Shown piece by piece: positions 26,562 to 35,074 of a stretch of 64,000 bases of DNA; positions within the stretch are counted from its first letter, which is position 1, and each line of letters begins with the position of its first letter. The notes beneath the pieces were generated by a model. It had not been told where the DNA came from and ran no database searches. It saw only the letters and a program-made list of their open reading frames with translations. The DNA lies in NCBI GenBank assembly GCA_021201235.1, contig JAJQFI010000016.1, positions 299,175-363,174 on the forward strand, written 5' to 3'. The position numbers were made by a program, and so were the translations under genes. The stretch comes from Oscillospiraceae bacterium. Lineage in GTDB: Bacteria > Bacillota > Clostridia > Oscillospirales > Ruminococcaceae.

Positions 26562-27347
26562 TTGTCAAGAATATATCCGCTGTTTTCGTCAAGCTCGGGA
26601 AATTCCTGCTTTATTGGAAATCCGAGCGAAGGGATTCTCATAGATGCCGGCTTGAGCTGTAGGAAGCTCACTCAGGCACTGCTGCAGAACGACATCCCCG
26701 TAGAAGCGGTGAAGGCCGTCTTCATAACCCACGACCACACCGACCACATTGCGGCTCTCAAGGTCTTCAACAAGCACTATGACATCCCCGTCTATGCTTC
26801 TGCGAAGACGATGAGATGGCTCATCGACCACGGACATCTGAGCCGTGGATGCTGTCAGCAGGAGGTCGGCGAGGAGATTGTCGTCGGGGATTTTGCGATT
26901 AAGTCGTTCAAGACGCCGCACGATGCCATCGAAAGCGTCGGATATAAGATTGAAATGCCGGACGGCAAGACCTGCGTCTACTGCACCGACCTCGGGCACG
27001 TCACAAAAGAGGTCGACGAGAACCTAAGGCTTGCGGATCTCGTATTCTTAGAATCAAACTACGACGAGAATCTTCTCCGGAACGGTCCCTACCCGTTCGC
27101 CTTGAAGCAAAGAATCGCCTCGCCGGACGGGCATCTTTCGAACAGCGCGAGCGCAAAAGAGCTCCACAGCCTCATAGAAAACGGGCTCACAAAGATAGTT
27201 CTGGGGCACCTGAGCCGCGAAAACAACACCCCGCAGATTGCCGAAAATTCACTTATACGGGAGCTCGGAGACGAGTTCACGCGAAACCGGGATTATCTTC
27301 TGTACATAGCGCCTGTCGAAACAAGCGGAATGGCGGTGACCTTCTGA
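26562..27347 (+). CDS. walJ: MBL-fold metallo-hydrolase WalJ/YycJ
   Basis: A metallo-beta-lactamase fold protein of 261 residues, related to the YycJ/WalJ exonuclease-like enzymes that affect cell-wall control and DNA repair. LFSSSSGNSCFIG opens it, the metal motif THDHTDHIAAL follows, then YCTDLGHV and VLGHLSRENNTPQIAE. The TTG at 26562 is preferred because an AAAGGGA box lies 9 bases upstream and it gives the usual family start. The open frame reaches back to 26532. The TGA shares a base with the rlmH ATG. walJ-rlmH linkage is common in Bacillota. Confidence 0.9.
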   Translation: MSRIYPLFSSSSGNSCFIGNPSEGILIDAGLSCRKLTQALLQNDIPVEAVKAVFITHDHTDHIAALKVFNKHYDIPVYASAKTMRWLIDHGHLSRGCCQQEVGEEIVVGDFAIKSFKTPHDAIESVGYKIEMPDGKTCVYCTDLGHVTKEVDENLRLADLVFLESNYDENLLRNGPYPFALKQRIASPDGHLSNSASAKELHSLIENGLTKIVLGHLSRENNTPQIAENSLIRELGDEFTRNRDYLLYIAPVETSGMAVTF

Positions 27348-27829
27348 TGAACATATCCATTATCGCCGTCGGGAAGCTGAAGGAGAGCTACTGGCGGGAT
27401 GCTATAGCGGAATATTCGAAGAGAATTTCCCGATTCGCTCATTTTGAGATTGTGGAGCTCCCCGAGTCAAGGCTTTCCGATAATCCTTCCGATGCGGAGA
27501 TTTTCTCGGGACTCGAGAATGAGGCAAAACTCATGCAACCGTATCTCGAGAAGAAGGGCGCATATAACATCGCCATGTGTGTTGAAGGCAAGCTCATCTC
27601 GAGCGAGGAGCTTGCAAGCGAAATCGCCTCCGCCGGAGTGAACGGATTCTCAAACATCAACTTCTTCATCGGCAGTTCCTTCGGGCTTTCGGACAGCGTC
27701 AAGAAATCCTGCAAACTGAGAATTTTGATGTCAAGGATGACACTTCCTCATCAGCTCGCAAGAGTAGTGCTCAGTGAGCAGATTTATAGAGCGTTGACGA
27801 TTAATGCGGGAATCAGGTATCATAAGTAA
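27347..27829 (+). CDS. rlmH: 23S rRNA (pseudouridine-1915-N3)-methyltransferase
   Basis: A 160-residue SPOUT-class methyltransferase, the standard RlmH length. It methylates pseudouridine 1915 in helix 69 of assembled ribosomes. Family motifs are complete: MNISIIAVGKLKESYWRDAIAEYSKR at the start, NIAMCVEGKLISSEELA, the knot loop FFIGSSFGLSDSVKKS, and the C-terminal LPHQLARVVLSEQIYRALTI. Translationally coupled to walJ by a one-base stop/start overlap and followed by a terminator. Confidence 0.97.
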   Translation: MNISIIAVGKLKESYWRDAIAEYSKRISRFAHFEIVELPESRLSDNPSDAEIFSGLENEAKLMQPYLEKKGAYNIAMCVEGKLISSEELASEIASAGVNGFSNINFFIGSSFGLSDSVKKSCKLRILMSRMTLPHQLARVVLSEQIYRALTINAGIRYHK

Positions 27830-27840
27830 TAAGTAAAATA

Positions 27841-27865
27841 AAAAGCCCCATAGGGCTTTTTATTT
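27841..27865. terminator. Bidirectional terminator after rlmH
   Basis: Eight-bp stem AAAAGCCC (27841-27848) and GGGCTTTT (27853-27860) with loop CATA, followed by TATTTT. It lies between convergent rlmH and the CarD-like gene. Confidence 0.9.
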
Positions 27866-27874
27866 TGAATCAGT

Positions 27875-28381
27875 TCAATTTTCCATCTCGCAACTGCGAA
27901 TTATATATCCTCTGACATCGGCAGGTTTGATGTTCAGGGCGAAGCCGAGCTCGCCGTAGAGCATATCCTCAGCAATCTTCATGTACCGAAGGTCGACAGC
28001 CGGAACGTTTTTCTTCTCGGCGACAAGCTCCTTCTGCTTCTCGAAGACATGCTTGATAATGCTGATGAGCTTTTCGCATTCGTGAGTCTTGACAAGGGAC
28101 TTATAGAACTCCATCGCGAGCTTCGAATCCCTTGGGACGTCAAGAACGGGGCTTATCTCTGTTATTCTTGAAATCAGCGCCTCGGCATTTTCCTTTGATA
28201 TGACCTTACGCATAAGAATGGTTGAATCGGTCGGTGTGTAAATTTTGCCCTTTCTGTAGAAGGGCACGAGAGTGTAATACTCCTTCTGCTTATCCAGCCC
28301 CGATATCGAGGGCTTGCCGATGTCTTCAACCCTGCAAACGCCTTCGTTGCCATAAACAACGTAATCATTCACACAAAACAT
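27875..28381 (-). CDS. CarD-family transcriptional regulator
   Basis: A 168-residue CarD/CdnL protein. The N-terminal Tudor-like RNA polymerase-interacting domain is clear (FCVNDYVVYGNEGVCRVEDIGK and YYTLVPFYRKGKIYTPTDS, residues 1 to about 60). A helical C-terminal half follows (MEFYKSLVKTHECEKLISIIKHVFEKQKEL). CarD proteins stabilise open promoter complexes, especially at rRNA promoters. Single gene with its own upstream region. Confidence 0.9.
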   Translation of the reverse strand: MFCVNDYVVYGNEGVCRVEDIGKPSISGLDKQKEYYTLVPFYRKGKIYTPTDSTILMRKVISKENAEALISRITEISPVLDVPRDSKLAMEFYKSLVKTHECEKLISIIKHVFEKQKELVAEKKNVPAVDLRYMKIAEDMLYGELGFALNIKPADVRGYIIRSCEMEN

Positions 28382-28505
28382 CTTTACTACCTCTTTACTG
28401 TCTGTATTTCAATTACTATGAGTTAATTATAGCACATTTCAGTCCAAAATTCCAGAGGCAATTTGCACAAAATGAAAAAAATTATTAGCTTTCCGCCGTG
28501 ATTCT

Positions 28506-28528
28506 ACGCCGTTTGACGGCGTTTTTTG
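28506..28528 (+). terminator. Orphan intrinsic terminator upstream of thyA
   Basis: Perfect 7-bp stem ACGCCGT (28506-28512), loop TTG, ACGGCGT (28516-28522) and a run of six T. No plus-strand gene ends here: the nearest is rlmH, already terminated at 27865. It may end an unannotated short transcript in 28382-28505. Confidence 0.75.
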
Positions 28529-28555
28529 CGAAGGCTTGACATGTGTGTTATAATA
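28527..28555 (+). promoter_or_regulatory. thyA promoter
   Basis: TATAAT at 28550-28555 with TTGCGA 17 bp upstream. A nearby TTGACA (28535) is wrongly spaced for this -10 but could serve TATAGA at 28557. Confidence 0.5.
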
Positions 28556-28579
28556 GTTATAGAATGAGAGGTGTGTGCT

Positions 28580-29485
28580 ATGTCAAAGTGGGACGATGAA
28601 TACGTCCGCCTTTTGAAGAAAATAAGACAGGACGGCATCGAGGTCGAAAACCGCACGGGCTTCAACTCGGTGAAGATTCCTTCGTGGCATTTTTCACTCG
28701 ATATCGGCGAGGAGTTCCCTGTTCTTACAACAAAGCAGCTTTTTATCCGTCAGGCGGTGATCGAAATGCTCTGGATTTATCAGGCGCAGTCGAACGACGT
28801 GAGGTGGCTTCAGGAAAGACGGGTCAACATCTGGAACGAATGGGAAATTGACGAAGACGGCTTCTGGACCGCCACTCAGATGGTTCCGGATGGAAACGGC
28901 GGGCTTATAAAAAAAGAAATCAGAAAAGAATTCGGCAAGGAATGGGCGCACACCATCGGCACAGCCTACGGTTGGATTGTCCATAAATTCGGGCTCATTG
29001 ACGAGCTCATAAATAAGCTCAAGTACAATAGAACCGACAGAAGAATGGTTATGTCGCTGTGGCAGAACGACTATCTTGAGACAGCGGTTCTCCCCTCCTG
29101 CGTTTGGAGCAGTGAGTGGGATGTCACGGACGGAAAACTCAACGCATGGGTTCATCAGAGAAGCTGTGACGTGCCTTTGGGACTCCCCTTCAATGTGACA
29201 CAGTATTCGGTGCTTCTCTGCATGCTGGCGCAGGTCACGGGACTCAAGCCCGGAACGCTCGACTGGTCCATAAAGGATGCGCACATCTATGTCAATCAGA
29301 TTTCCGGCATCGACGAGCAAATCCGGCGCTATGACGAAAACGGTGGAGGATACCCCGCCCCGAAGCTCTGGCTTAACCCCGAGGTCGACGATTTCTATAA
29401 GTTCGACAACTCGGCGGATTGCCTTGACGTCAAGCTCGTGGATTATCGGCACATGGGGAAGATTTCCTTCCCGATTGCGCAGTGA
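28580..29485 (+). CDS. thyA: Thymidylate synthase
   Basis: Folate-dependent methylation of dUMP to dTMP. The 301-residue protein has the ThyA fold with NRTGFNSVKIPSWHFS near the start, the nucleophile Cys in AVLPSCVWSSEW, the phosphate/dUMP-binding HQRSCDVPLGLPFNVTQYSVLL, and DAHIYVNQ. The Cys loop reads PSCVW rather than the usual PPCH, so it is a divergent ThyA subgroup. ATG 28580 has a GAGAGG box 8 bases before it; the in-frame GTG at 28571 lies on that box. folA follows after 12 bases, the classical dTMP cycle pair. Confidence 0.95.
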   Translation: MSKWDDEYVRLLKKIRQDGIEVENRTGFNSVKIPSWHFSLDIGEEFPVLTTKQLFIRQAVIEMLWIYQAQSNDVRWLQERRVNIWNEWEIDEDGFWTATQMVPDGNGGLIKKEIRKEFGKEWAHTIGTAYGWIVHKFGLIDELINKLKYNRTDRRMVMSLWQNDYLETAVLPSCVWSSEWDVTDGKLNAWVHQRSCDVPLGLPFNVTQYSVLLCMLAQVTGLKPGTLDWSIKDAHIYVNQISGIDEQIRRYDENGGGYPAPKLWLNPEVDDFYKFDNSADCLDVKLVDYRHMGKISFPIAQ

Positions 29486-29497
29486 GGAGACAAGCAT

Positions 29498-29968
29498 ATG
29501 ATTAAGATTGTTGCGGCTGTCGGGAAAAACCGGGAGCTCGGGCGAAATAATTCGCTCATCTGGCACCTTCCGACCGACATGAAGCTTTTCAGAGCCGAAA
29601 CCCTCGGACGGACGGTTGTAATGGGGCGGCTTACATACCTTTCGATCGGCAGACCGCTCCCGAAGAGAAGAAATATAGTAATTACAAGAGACAAGAGCCT
29701 TAAAATTGACGGCGTTGAAATTGCAGGCTCGCTTGAGGAAGCCCTTGAGCTTTGCAATAGTGATTGCTGTGTAATCGGCGGCGCTCAGGTGTACTCGCAA
29801 GCATTAGAGCTCGCCGATGAGCTTGTCCTCACCGAAATAGATGCCGAATGTCCCGAAGCGGACGCTTTCTTCCCGGAATTCGACAAGACGAAGTATCAGG
29901 CTGAGATTGCGGTCGAGGGCGAGGATGACGGGATAGCGTTCAGGCAGGTAAGGTATAAGAAAATCTGA
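29498..29968 (+). CDS. folA: Dihydrofolate reductase
   Basis: NADPH-dependent reduction of dihydrofolate made by ThyA. At 156 residues it has normal length. MIKIVAAVGKNRELGRNNSLIWHLPTDMKLFR contains the active-site Trp and Asp. TVVMGRLTYLSIGRPLPKRRNIVITR binds cofactor. CCVIGGAQVYSQAL and LTEIDAECPEADAFFPEF complete the fold. Arg replaces the usual Lys in VMGRLTY. The gene follows thyA closely with a GGAGA box and ends in a strong terminator. Confidence 0.96.
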   Translation: MIKIVAAVGKNRELGRNNSLIWHLPTDMKLFRAETLGRTVVMGRLTYLSIGRPLPKRRNIVITRDKSLKIDGVEIAGSLEEALELCNSDCCVIGGAQVYSQALELADELVLTEIDAECPEADAFFPEFDKTKYQAEIAVEGEDDGIAFRQVRYKKI

Positions 29969-29977
29969 CACAAAAAC

Positions 29978-30012
29978 AACCCCTTCCAACAAATCGGAAG
30001 GGGTTTATTATA
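29978..30012. terminator. Terminator after folA
   Basis: Ten-bp stem AACCCCTTCC (29978-29987) and GGAAGGGGTT (29996-30005) followed by TATTATAT. It may also serve the convergent ATPase gene. Confidence 0.88.
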
Positions 30013-30019
30013 TCTTCAG

Positions 30020-32068
30020 TCAGTCCTTCGGCAGGGTCAGGTCCATCTTTTTGATTCTGACGCTGTTGAAGAGGACGGCGACGGTGGAGACGGCGAGGCA
30101 GACAAGGCAGATGAACGCGTCTATCGTCGGGTTTGAGATTATGAACGGTGAGAAAGCCATTATCGGGATCGTTACGGCATTGAATATCATTCCGAAGAGG
30201 AAGTTCGAGGAGATGGTCTTCTTCGTTTCCGACGAGATCCTGACGGCAACGGAAGCATCACGAAGGTCATTCTTGAGAAGAACTATATCGGAGGCTTCGA
30301 GGGCAACGTCCGAGCCGTCCTTCATCGAAATTCCGACATCGGCGGCAGCAAGGGCGAGAGCGTCGTTGGAGCTGTCCCCTATCATCGCGACGGTTCTTCC
30401 GCCATATCTAAGCTTTCGAATCATCTCAGCCTTCTTTGACGGCGAGACGTTTTCGGCGTGGTCGTAAACCCCGATTTCCTCGGCGACCGATTTGCCGGTG
30501 CCTTGGCTGTCGCCGGTGACCATTATTGTGCGGATTCCGAGCTTGGCGAGACGTTCGACCCCCGCTTTGCTCGTCGGCTTGAGCTTGTCCTGAAACGCGA
30601 TTGCACCTATCGGTGTGCCGTTCCTGGTGACGGCGGCTATCGTCTTGCCATCGTCGCTTAAATGCTGGCAGACGGCGGCGTAGCCCTCAAATTCGTCTAT
30701 AAAAACGGCGTCCGCTCTTCCGACGGAAACGGAATCCTCCTCTATAACACCCTTGACTCCGAAGCCCTCGACCGACTCGAAAACGTCGCAATCAAGCGGC
30801 TCGATGTCGTTCTTCTTGGCATAGTCTAAAACCGCCGAAGCAATCGGATGGGTTGAGTGGGACTCAAGAGAAGCGGCTATCATGACGACCTCAACGGCGT
30901 CGGCGCCGAACGGGATAACGTCGGTGACAAAAGGCTTGCCGACGGTGATGACGCCGGTCTTGTCCATGACGACGGTGTTGATAGACTCAATCTTTTCGAG
31001 CGCAGAAGGGCTCTTATAAACAACGCCTTCACGCTCGCCACGGGAAACGGCGGCATTCACGGCAAACGGGATTGCAAACCCAACCGCACATGGGCAGGAC
31101 GTGAGGAGCATTCTCTCAAGGACCTCAAGAGACCTTGCGAAATCGCCCGAAGCCATCAGCCAGATAAAGAAGACCAGAACCGACACTCCGACGACGCACA
31201 AGGAATAAACCCTCTCGTCTCTCTGGAGGTGAGTATAGACCTTCGAATCGGTGCTCTTGACCGCCTCGGCATTACGGGCGGCGATTATCATCTTGCCGAG
31301 GTTCGACGCATCACCGAGAACTTCCGCTCGGATTGTTATAAATCCACTCCGGCATACGGTCCCCGCAAAAATCCTGTCATCAACCGTTTTCTCAACCGGG
31401 ATTGTCTCTCCGGTGAAGAGGCTTTCGTCGACGCCGGCTCTTCCAGAAAGAACCGAGCCGTCGCAGGGGAAGCTCTGCCCGGGCTGGATGAGAATCGTGT
31501 CGCCCTCGGAAATCTCCGAGACGGAGACAGTATATTCAACATTGTTTCTTACGACAGTAACGTTCTTCGGGAAAAGCTCCTGAAGCTTGTCGGCGGTCGA
31601 ACCCTTTGACTTGTTCAGCTTCTCCTCGAGATACTCAGCCCACATCATGAAAAGTATTATCACGGCGCAGGCTTCGAAGTGGATTCTGTCGGCGTATTCC
31701 TCGCGACTGATTATTACCATTACGAGGGAGTAGAAAGAAGTCGCCGTCGCGAGAGTTGTCGCAATCGCCGCAAGGCTGTCGATGTTCGGATTGAATTTTA
31801 CGAGCCTTCCGAAGCCGCAGATATAGATTTCCTTCCCCAGAAACAAAATTGGGACGAACAGCGCAAGCCGCACCAGCGACATTATCGCCACATTTTCGTC
31901 AAGGAACGGAATCGGCAGACCGAACGCCCTCACTCCCGCAAGATAGAGAAGCAAGAGAGTGAGAACCAGAACGCCGGCTATGCCTCCGCGAGTGATTGAA
32001 TGACCGGATTCTTTTGATTTTTTATTCGAAACAGGAACGACTTTTTTTGCCGCATCGTTACCTTCCAT
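30020..32068 (-). CDS. Heavy-metal P1B-type ATPase
   Basis: A 682-residue metal-pumping ATPase. Motifs in order: actuator region, the transmembrane CPC in LLTSCPCAVGFAIPFAVNAA (Cu+-type site), the phosphorylation loop VVMDKTGVITVGKP, HSTHPIASAVL, MVTGDSQGTGKSVAEEIG and IGDSSNDALALAAADVGISM. There is no N-terminal HMA domain. Two motifs depart from the norm: DKTGVIT for DKTGTLT, and GDSSND for GDGxND. They mark a divergent subgroup, so monovalent copper is a guess from CPC. ATG 32068 is chosen for its AGGGGTG box. Confidence 0.9.
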   Translation of the reverse strand: MEGNDAAKKVVPVSNKKSKESGHSITRGGIAGVLVLTLLLLYLAGVRAFGLPIPFLDENVAIMSLVRLALFVPILFLGKEIYICGFGRLVKFNPNIDSLAAIATTLATATSFYSLVMVIISREEYADRIHFEACAVIILFMMWAEYLEEKLNKSKGSTADKLQELFPKNVTVVRNNVEYTVSVSEISEGDTILIQPGQSFPCDGSVLSGRAGVDESLFTGETIPVEKTVDDRIFAGTVCRSGFITIRAEVLGDASNLGKMIIAARNAEAVKSTDSKVYTHLQRDERVYSLCVVGVSVLVFFIWLMASGDFARSLEVLERMLLTSCPCAVGFAIPFAVNAAVSRGEREGVVYKSPSALEKIESINTVVMDKTGVITVGKPFVTDVIPFGADAVEVVMIAASLESHSTHPIASAVLDYAKKNDIEPLDCDVFESVEGFGVKGVIEEDSVSVGRADAVFIDEFEGYAAVCQHLSDDGKTIAAVTRNGTPIGAIAFQDKLKPTSKAGVERLAKLGIRTIMVTGDSQGTGKSVAEEIGVYDHAENVSPSKKAEMIRKLRYGGRTVAMIGDSSNDALALAAADVGISMKDGSDVALEASDIVLLKNDLRDASVAVRISSETKKTISSNFLFGMIFNAVTIPIMAFSPFIISNPTIDAFICLVCLAVSTVAVLFNSVRIKKMDLTLPKD

Positions 32069-32177
32069 AATATCACCCCTTATTGACATCAATTATAGCA
32101 CATTATTTGACATAAAGCAACTTTTTATCGACAAAAGGCAATCTTTGTCCATCAAATAAAAAACTATCTTGATATAG

Positions 32178-32206
32178 CGCCACAAATATGATATAGTAAG
32201 TACTAG
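32178..32206 (+). promoter_or_regulatory. Promoter of the DUF2442 gene
   Basis: TTGATA, 17-bp spacer, TATAGT shortly before the ribosome binding site of the DUF2442 gene. Positions are approximate to within a few bases. Confidence 0.45.
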
Positions 32207-32218
32207 AGAGGTGAGATT

Positions 32219-32575
32219 ATGTCTGGGAGTGTTGAATACTATCTGTCCAAAGGCTTTGACAGGAAAGCCGCAGAGTATTTTGCGGCGGGAAGAAGGCAGA
32301 TTTCCGATGTCTCGGCAAATGACGACTATACTTTGACCATACTCTTTGACAACGGCGAGAGACGACTTTTGGATGTAAAAGCTCTGATTTTAGGTGGCAA
32401 CGCATTCAGCGCACTTTCTGACAGAGAGACATTCAAAAGGGTCTACTTGGATGATAGCAGAAGCATTTCCTGGGATATTGACCCGAACGTCGACAGTAGC
32501 GTCGTCTGGGAAAACAAAATCGACCTTTGTCCAGACTGTTGTTATATGGATAGCGTGCCTGTCTCCGAAAATTAA
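32219..32575 (+). CDS. DUF2442-domain protein
   Basis: A 118-residue small protein. Residues about 30-95 match DUF2442 (ISDVSANDDYTLTILFDNGERRLLDVK, then FKRVYLDDSRSISWDIDPNVD). The N-terminus adds a helix (YYLSKGFDRKAAEYFAAGRRQ) as in several Clostridial members. DUF2442 genes often occur with toxin-antitoxin-like DUF4160 partners, but no partner gene is seen here. Function unknown. Confidence 0.85.
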   Translation: MSGSVEYYLSKGFDRKAAEYFAAGRRQISDVSANDDYTLTILFDNGERRLLDVKALILGGNAFSALSDRETFKRVYLDDSRSISWDIDPNVDSSVVWENKIDLCPDCCYMDSVPVSEN

Positions 32576-32589
32576 ATCATACAAAGTAA

Positions 32590-32633
32590 ACGCTCCTGAT
32601 AGAACTATGAATTCTATCAAGAGCGTTATCACA
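32590..32633. terminator. Hairpin between DUF2442 gene and phoR
   Basis: Near-perfect stem of about 16 bp (AACGCTC-TGATAGAA with TTCTATCA-GAGCGTT) between convergent genes. The T-tract is weak on the plus strand and slightly better on the minus strand. Confidence 0.55.
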
Positions 32634-32659
32634 CACTACTTATGAAAAGGCTTTTGGCG

Positions 32660-34333
32660 TTACTGACTTACTTTCGGGAACTCGATTGTTATCGTGGTTC
32701 CGACGTTTTCTTTACTGTCAAGGGTGATTTTTGCGTCGTGATAGATGGCGCCGTGCTTGACTATCGAAAGACCGAGACCTGTGCCCGGAACTTCGCCGGA
32801 ACGGCTCTTGTCGACACGGTAGAACCGTTCGAAGACTCTGTCCGTTTCGGACTGAGGTATTCCGCAACCGGTGTCGCTGACCTTGAGAACGACGCTGTCG
32901 GCGGCATTCTTAACGCTAATTGTCGCCTTGCCGCCCTGGTGGTTATACTTGATGGCGTTGTCGGCGAGGTTATATATCATCTCGTCCAGGATTCTGAGAA
33001 TTCCGTTGACGTGTGCGCTCTCGCCCTCGACGGTGAGCTCGACACCCTTCTTTTCTGCTTCCTGCAAAAGACGCTGTCTAACGCTTTCGGAAAGGGTCAG
33101 AAGATCAACATCTTTGCGGTCGAGCCCTCCGACATTGCCTTCATCAAGTTCACTCAGCTTGATTATGTCGCCAATAAGCGCTATCAGCCGCTGTGCTTCG
33201 TCATAGATGGACTTCGAAAAGTCCTTCAAGAGTTCAGCCGGCACATCACCCGCCATCAGCATCTCGGCAAAGCCGGAGATCGAAGTGAGCGGCGTTTTCA
33301 ACTCGTGGGAGACGTTCGAGGTAAATTCGCGTCTCAGTTGTTCCCTCTCATGACTTTCGGTCACGTCGAGGATTATGATTACCGCGCCGATTACGGCGTC
33401 TTCTTCGTATACAGGGCTTGCAATCAGGCTATAGCACCGTCCGGATACCTCCATCGAGCTCTCGGCTTTCTCACCGGAAAGCGCAGACTCGATGGCGGTT
33501 CTTAACCCCTTTGTACGGTTGTATCGGAGGACGCTTCCTGTAACGGGAGTGCTGAGTCCGAGAAGGCTCAGAGCCGCGCTGTTGTATGTTAAGATGCAGA
33601 GATCCTTGTCGATGACGAGGAAGCCCTCGCTCATGTTTTCGGTTATGAGTCGGAACTCCGACTGCTGTTTTTCGGCACTCTTTATCTGCTCCGCTATCGT
33701 CCTTCTCTGAGCCGAAAGCTTGTTGAGAAGAGGCGTAAGCTCCTCGTAGGTTTCGTTCTTTTCGGGAGAGTCGAGATTGAGATTATTAATCGGCTCGACT
33801 ATCGACTTCGAAGCTCTGAGCGAAAGAAGAAGCGAGAGAACAAGCGCAATCGCGAGGACAACGAGTATCGGTCTTACAAGCCCAAGAAGAACAGTCACAA
33901 CCGTATACTGCGTTGCCGCGACACGAAGGACGCTTCCGTCATCCAGAAGAATCGCATAATAGATTGTCTTTTCGGTGAGCGTTTCGGAGTAACGGGTGTT
34001 CGAACCGGTTCCGGTCGCAATAGCTTCGATTATCTCCTCGCGGTCAGAGTGGTTTTCGAGGGTTTCCGCATCGGCGGCAGAATCATAGATAACCGTTCCG
34101 TCGGAGGCGATGACGCTGATTCTCGATTCCTCGTCGCCATAGCCTTCGATAAGCTCTATTCCCTCTTGGTTGACGACGTAAGCGATATACTCCGCCTTTT
34201 CCTGAAGCTGAGATTCGAGGCTCGTTTCGAAGTAGTCGAAGAGTACGCCCATAATAAGGGCGATGCAGGCAATCAGCACCAATAGTGCCACCAAAATTAC
34301 CGAATGAAATATTTTTTTACTGAGTGTGCTCAA
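32660..34333 (-). CDS. phoR: Phosphate-type sensor histidine kinase PhoR
   Basis: A 557-residue sensor kinase: membrane helices at about 8-32 and 143-168 around an extracytoplasmic domain, a HAMP-like segment, and a PAS domain (FRLITENMSEGFLVIDKDLCILTYN). The phosphotransfer helix follows with FTSNVSHELKTPLTSISGFAEML. The ATPase domain has an N box IYNLADNAIKYN and G boxes VSDTGCGIP and GTGLGLSIVK. The PAS-containing layout and its place next to phoB-phoU-pst support a phosphate role. Starts 3 bases after the phoB stop. Confidence 0.93.
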   Translation of the reverse strand: MSTLSKKIFHSVILVALLVLIACIALIMGVLFDYFETSLESQLQEKAEYIAYVVNQEGIELIEGYGDEESRISVIASDGTVIYDSAADAETLENHSDREEIIEAIATGTGSNTRYSETLTEKTIYYAILLDDGSVLRVAATQYTVVTVLLGLVRPILVVLAIALVLSLLLSLRASKSIVEPINNLNLDSPEKNETYEELTPLLNKLSAQRRTIAEQIKSAEKQQSEFRLITENMSEGFLVIDKDLCILTYNSAALSLLGLSTPVTGSVLRYNRTKGLRTAIESALSGEKAESSMEVSGRCYSLIASPVYEEDAVIGAVIIILDVTESHEREQLRREFTSNVSHELKTPLTSISGFAEMLMAGDVPAELLKDFSKSIYDEAQRLIALIGDIIKLSELDEGNVGGLDRKDVDLLTLSESVRQRLLQEAEKKGVELTVEGESAHVNGILRILDEMIYNLADNAIKYNHQGGKATISVKNAADSVVLKVSDTGCGIPQSETDRVFERFYRVDKSRSGEVPGTGLGLSIVKHGAIYHDAKITLDSKENVGTTITIEFPKVSQ

Positions 34334-34336
34334 TTT

Positions 34337-35002
34337 TTATTCACCTATTCTGTAACCGACTTTTTTTACTGTCTGGATAAGGCTTCCCGCTTCGCCTAAC
34401 TTCTGGCGAAGCGTCCTTATGTGGACGTCAAGGGTTCTCGACTCGCCGTAGTACTCGCCCCAGATGTGGTTAAGGAGTTCTTCCCTGCCGACAACCTTGC
34501 CGTTCGCCTGCAAGAGCATCAGAAGGATGCTGTACTCCTTGAAGGAAAGAGACACCGGCTCGTCGCCGACCCTGACAGTGTGCTTTTCGGAATCGAGGTG
34601 TACGTTTCCGACATTATATTCGGTCGACTTGTCAATCGCCTTGCCGCTTCTGCGGAGGACTGCACGGACACGGGAGGAAAGCTCGGTCATGCCGAAGGGC
34701 TTTGTGATGTAGTCGTCGGCTCCAAGGTCAAGACCGGTCACCTTGTCAAATTCCGAGCCCTTTGCTGTAAGCATTATAACAGGCGTGTCCGACTCGGCTC
34801 TGACCTTCTTTAAAATCGAAAGTCCGTCCTCCTCAGGGAGCATTATGTCAAGGAGCAAAAGCTCCGGCTTCTCCTGCCGATATTCATCTCAGAACTCTGC
34901 GGGAGTCGGGAAGCCGACTATGTCGTGACCTTCTTTTGAAAGTGCGTAGCAAATGAGCTTTCTTATATTGTCGTCATCCTCGACCAGATAAATCCTTGCC
35001 AA
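34337..35002 (-). pseudogene. phoB: PhoB/PhoP-type response regulator with an in-frame TGA
   Basis: Read through, this is a normal 221-codon OmpR-family regulator: MARIYLVEDDDNIRKL, LLLLDIMLPEEDGLSILKKV with the phosphoacceptor Asp, LTAKGSEFDKVTGLDLGADDYITKPFG, and a winged helix ending VKKVGYRIGE. A TGA at 34891-34889 (codon 38, between AEF and DEYRQEK) interrupts the receiver before the phospho-Asp. Only a 37-residue stub, or an internally started fragment from TTG 34858, could be made. TTG 35002 is preferred as start because the AAGGAG box is too close to ATG 35008. Its place between phoU and phoR identifies it. Confidence 0.9.
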
Positions 35003-35033
35003 GACCATCACTCCTTAGACAGTTTACACGGCT

Positions 35034-35062
35034 ATTATATCACGATTCAAGCCGTCTTGCAA
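35034..35062 (-). promoter_or_regulatory. phoB-phoR promoter
   Basis: On the minus strand TTGCAA (35062-35057), 17-bp spacer, TATAAT (35039-35034), in the gap after phoU. It gives phoB-phoR their own start in addition to any read-through from pst. Confidence 0.65.
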
Positions 35063-35074
35063 TAGTAACACTTC

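Noticed and set aside
28535..28540. TTGACA as -35 of the TATAAT before thyA
   Set aside because: The two hexamers are only about 9 bp apart, which is not a workable promoter spacing. TTGCGA further upstream fits better.
28694..29800. 368-codon minus-strand open frame antisense to thyA-folA
   Set aside because: Both plus-strand genes are secure and the antisense frame spans their junction without an RBS.
32642..33505. Long plus-strand open frame antisense to phoR
   Set aside because: phoR is intact on the minus strand with H, N and G boxes. The antisense frame shows no family features.
34889..34891. Selenocysteine at the in-frame TGA codons
   Set aside because: The positions are not redox sites, and no SECIS-like hairpin is evident just downstream.
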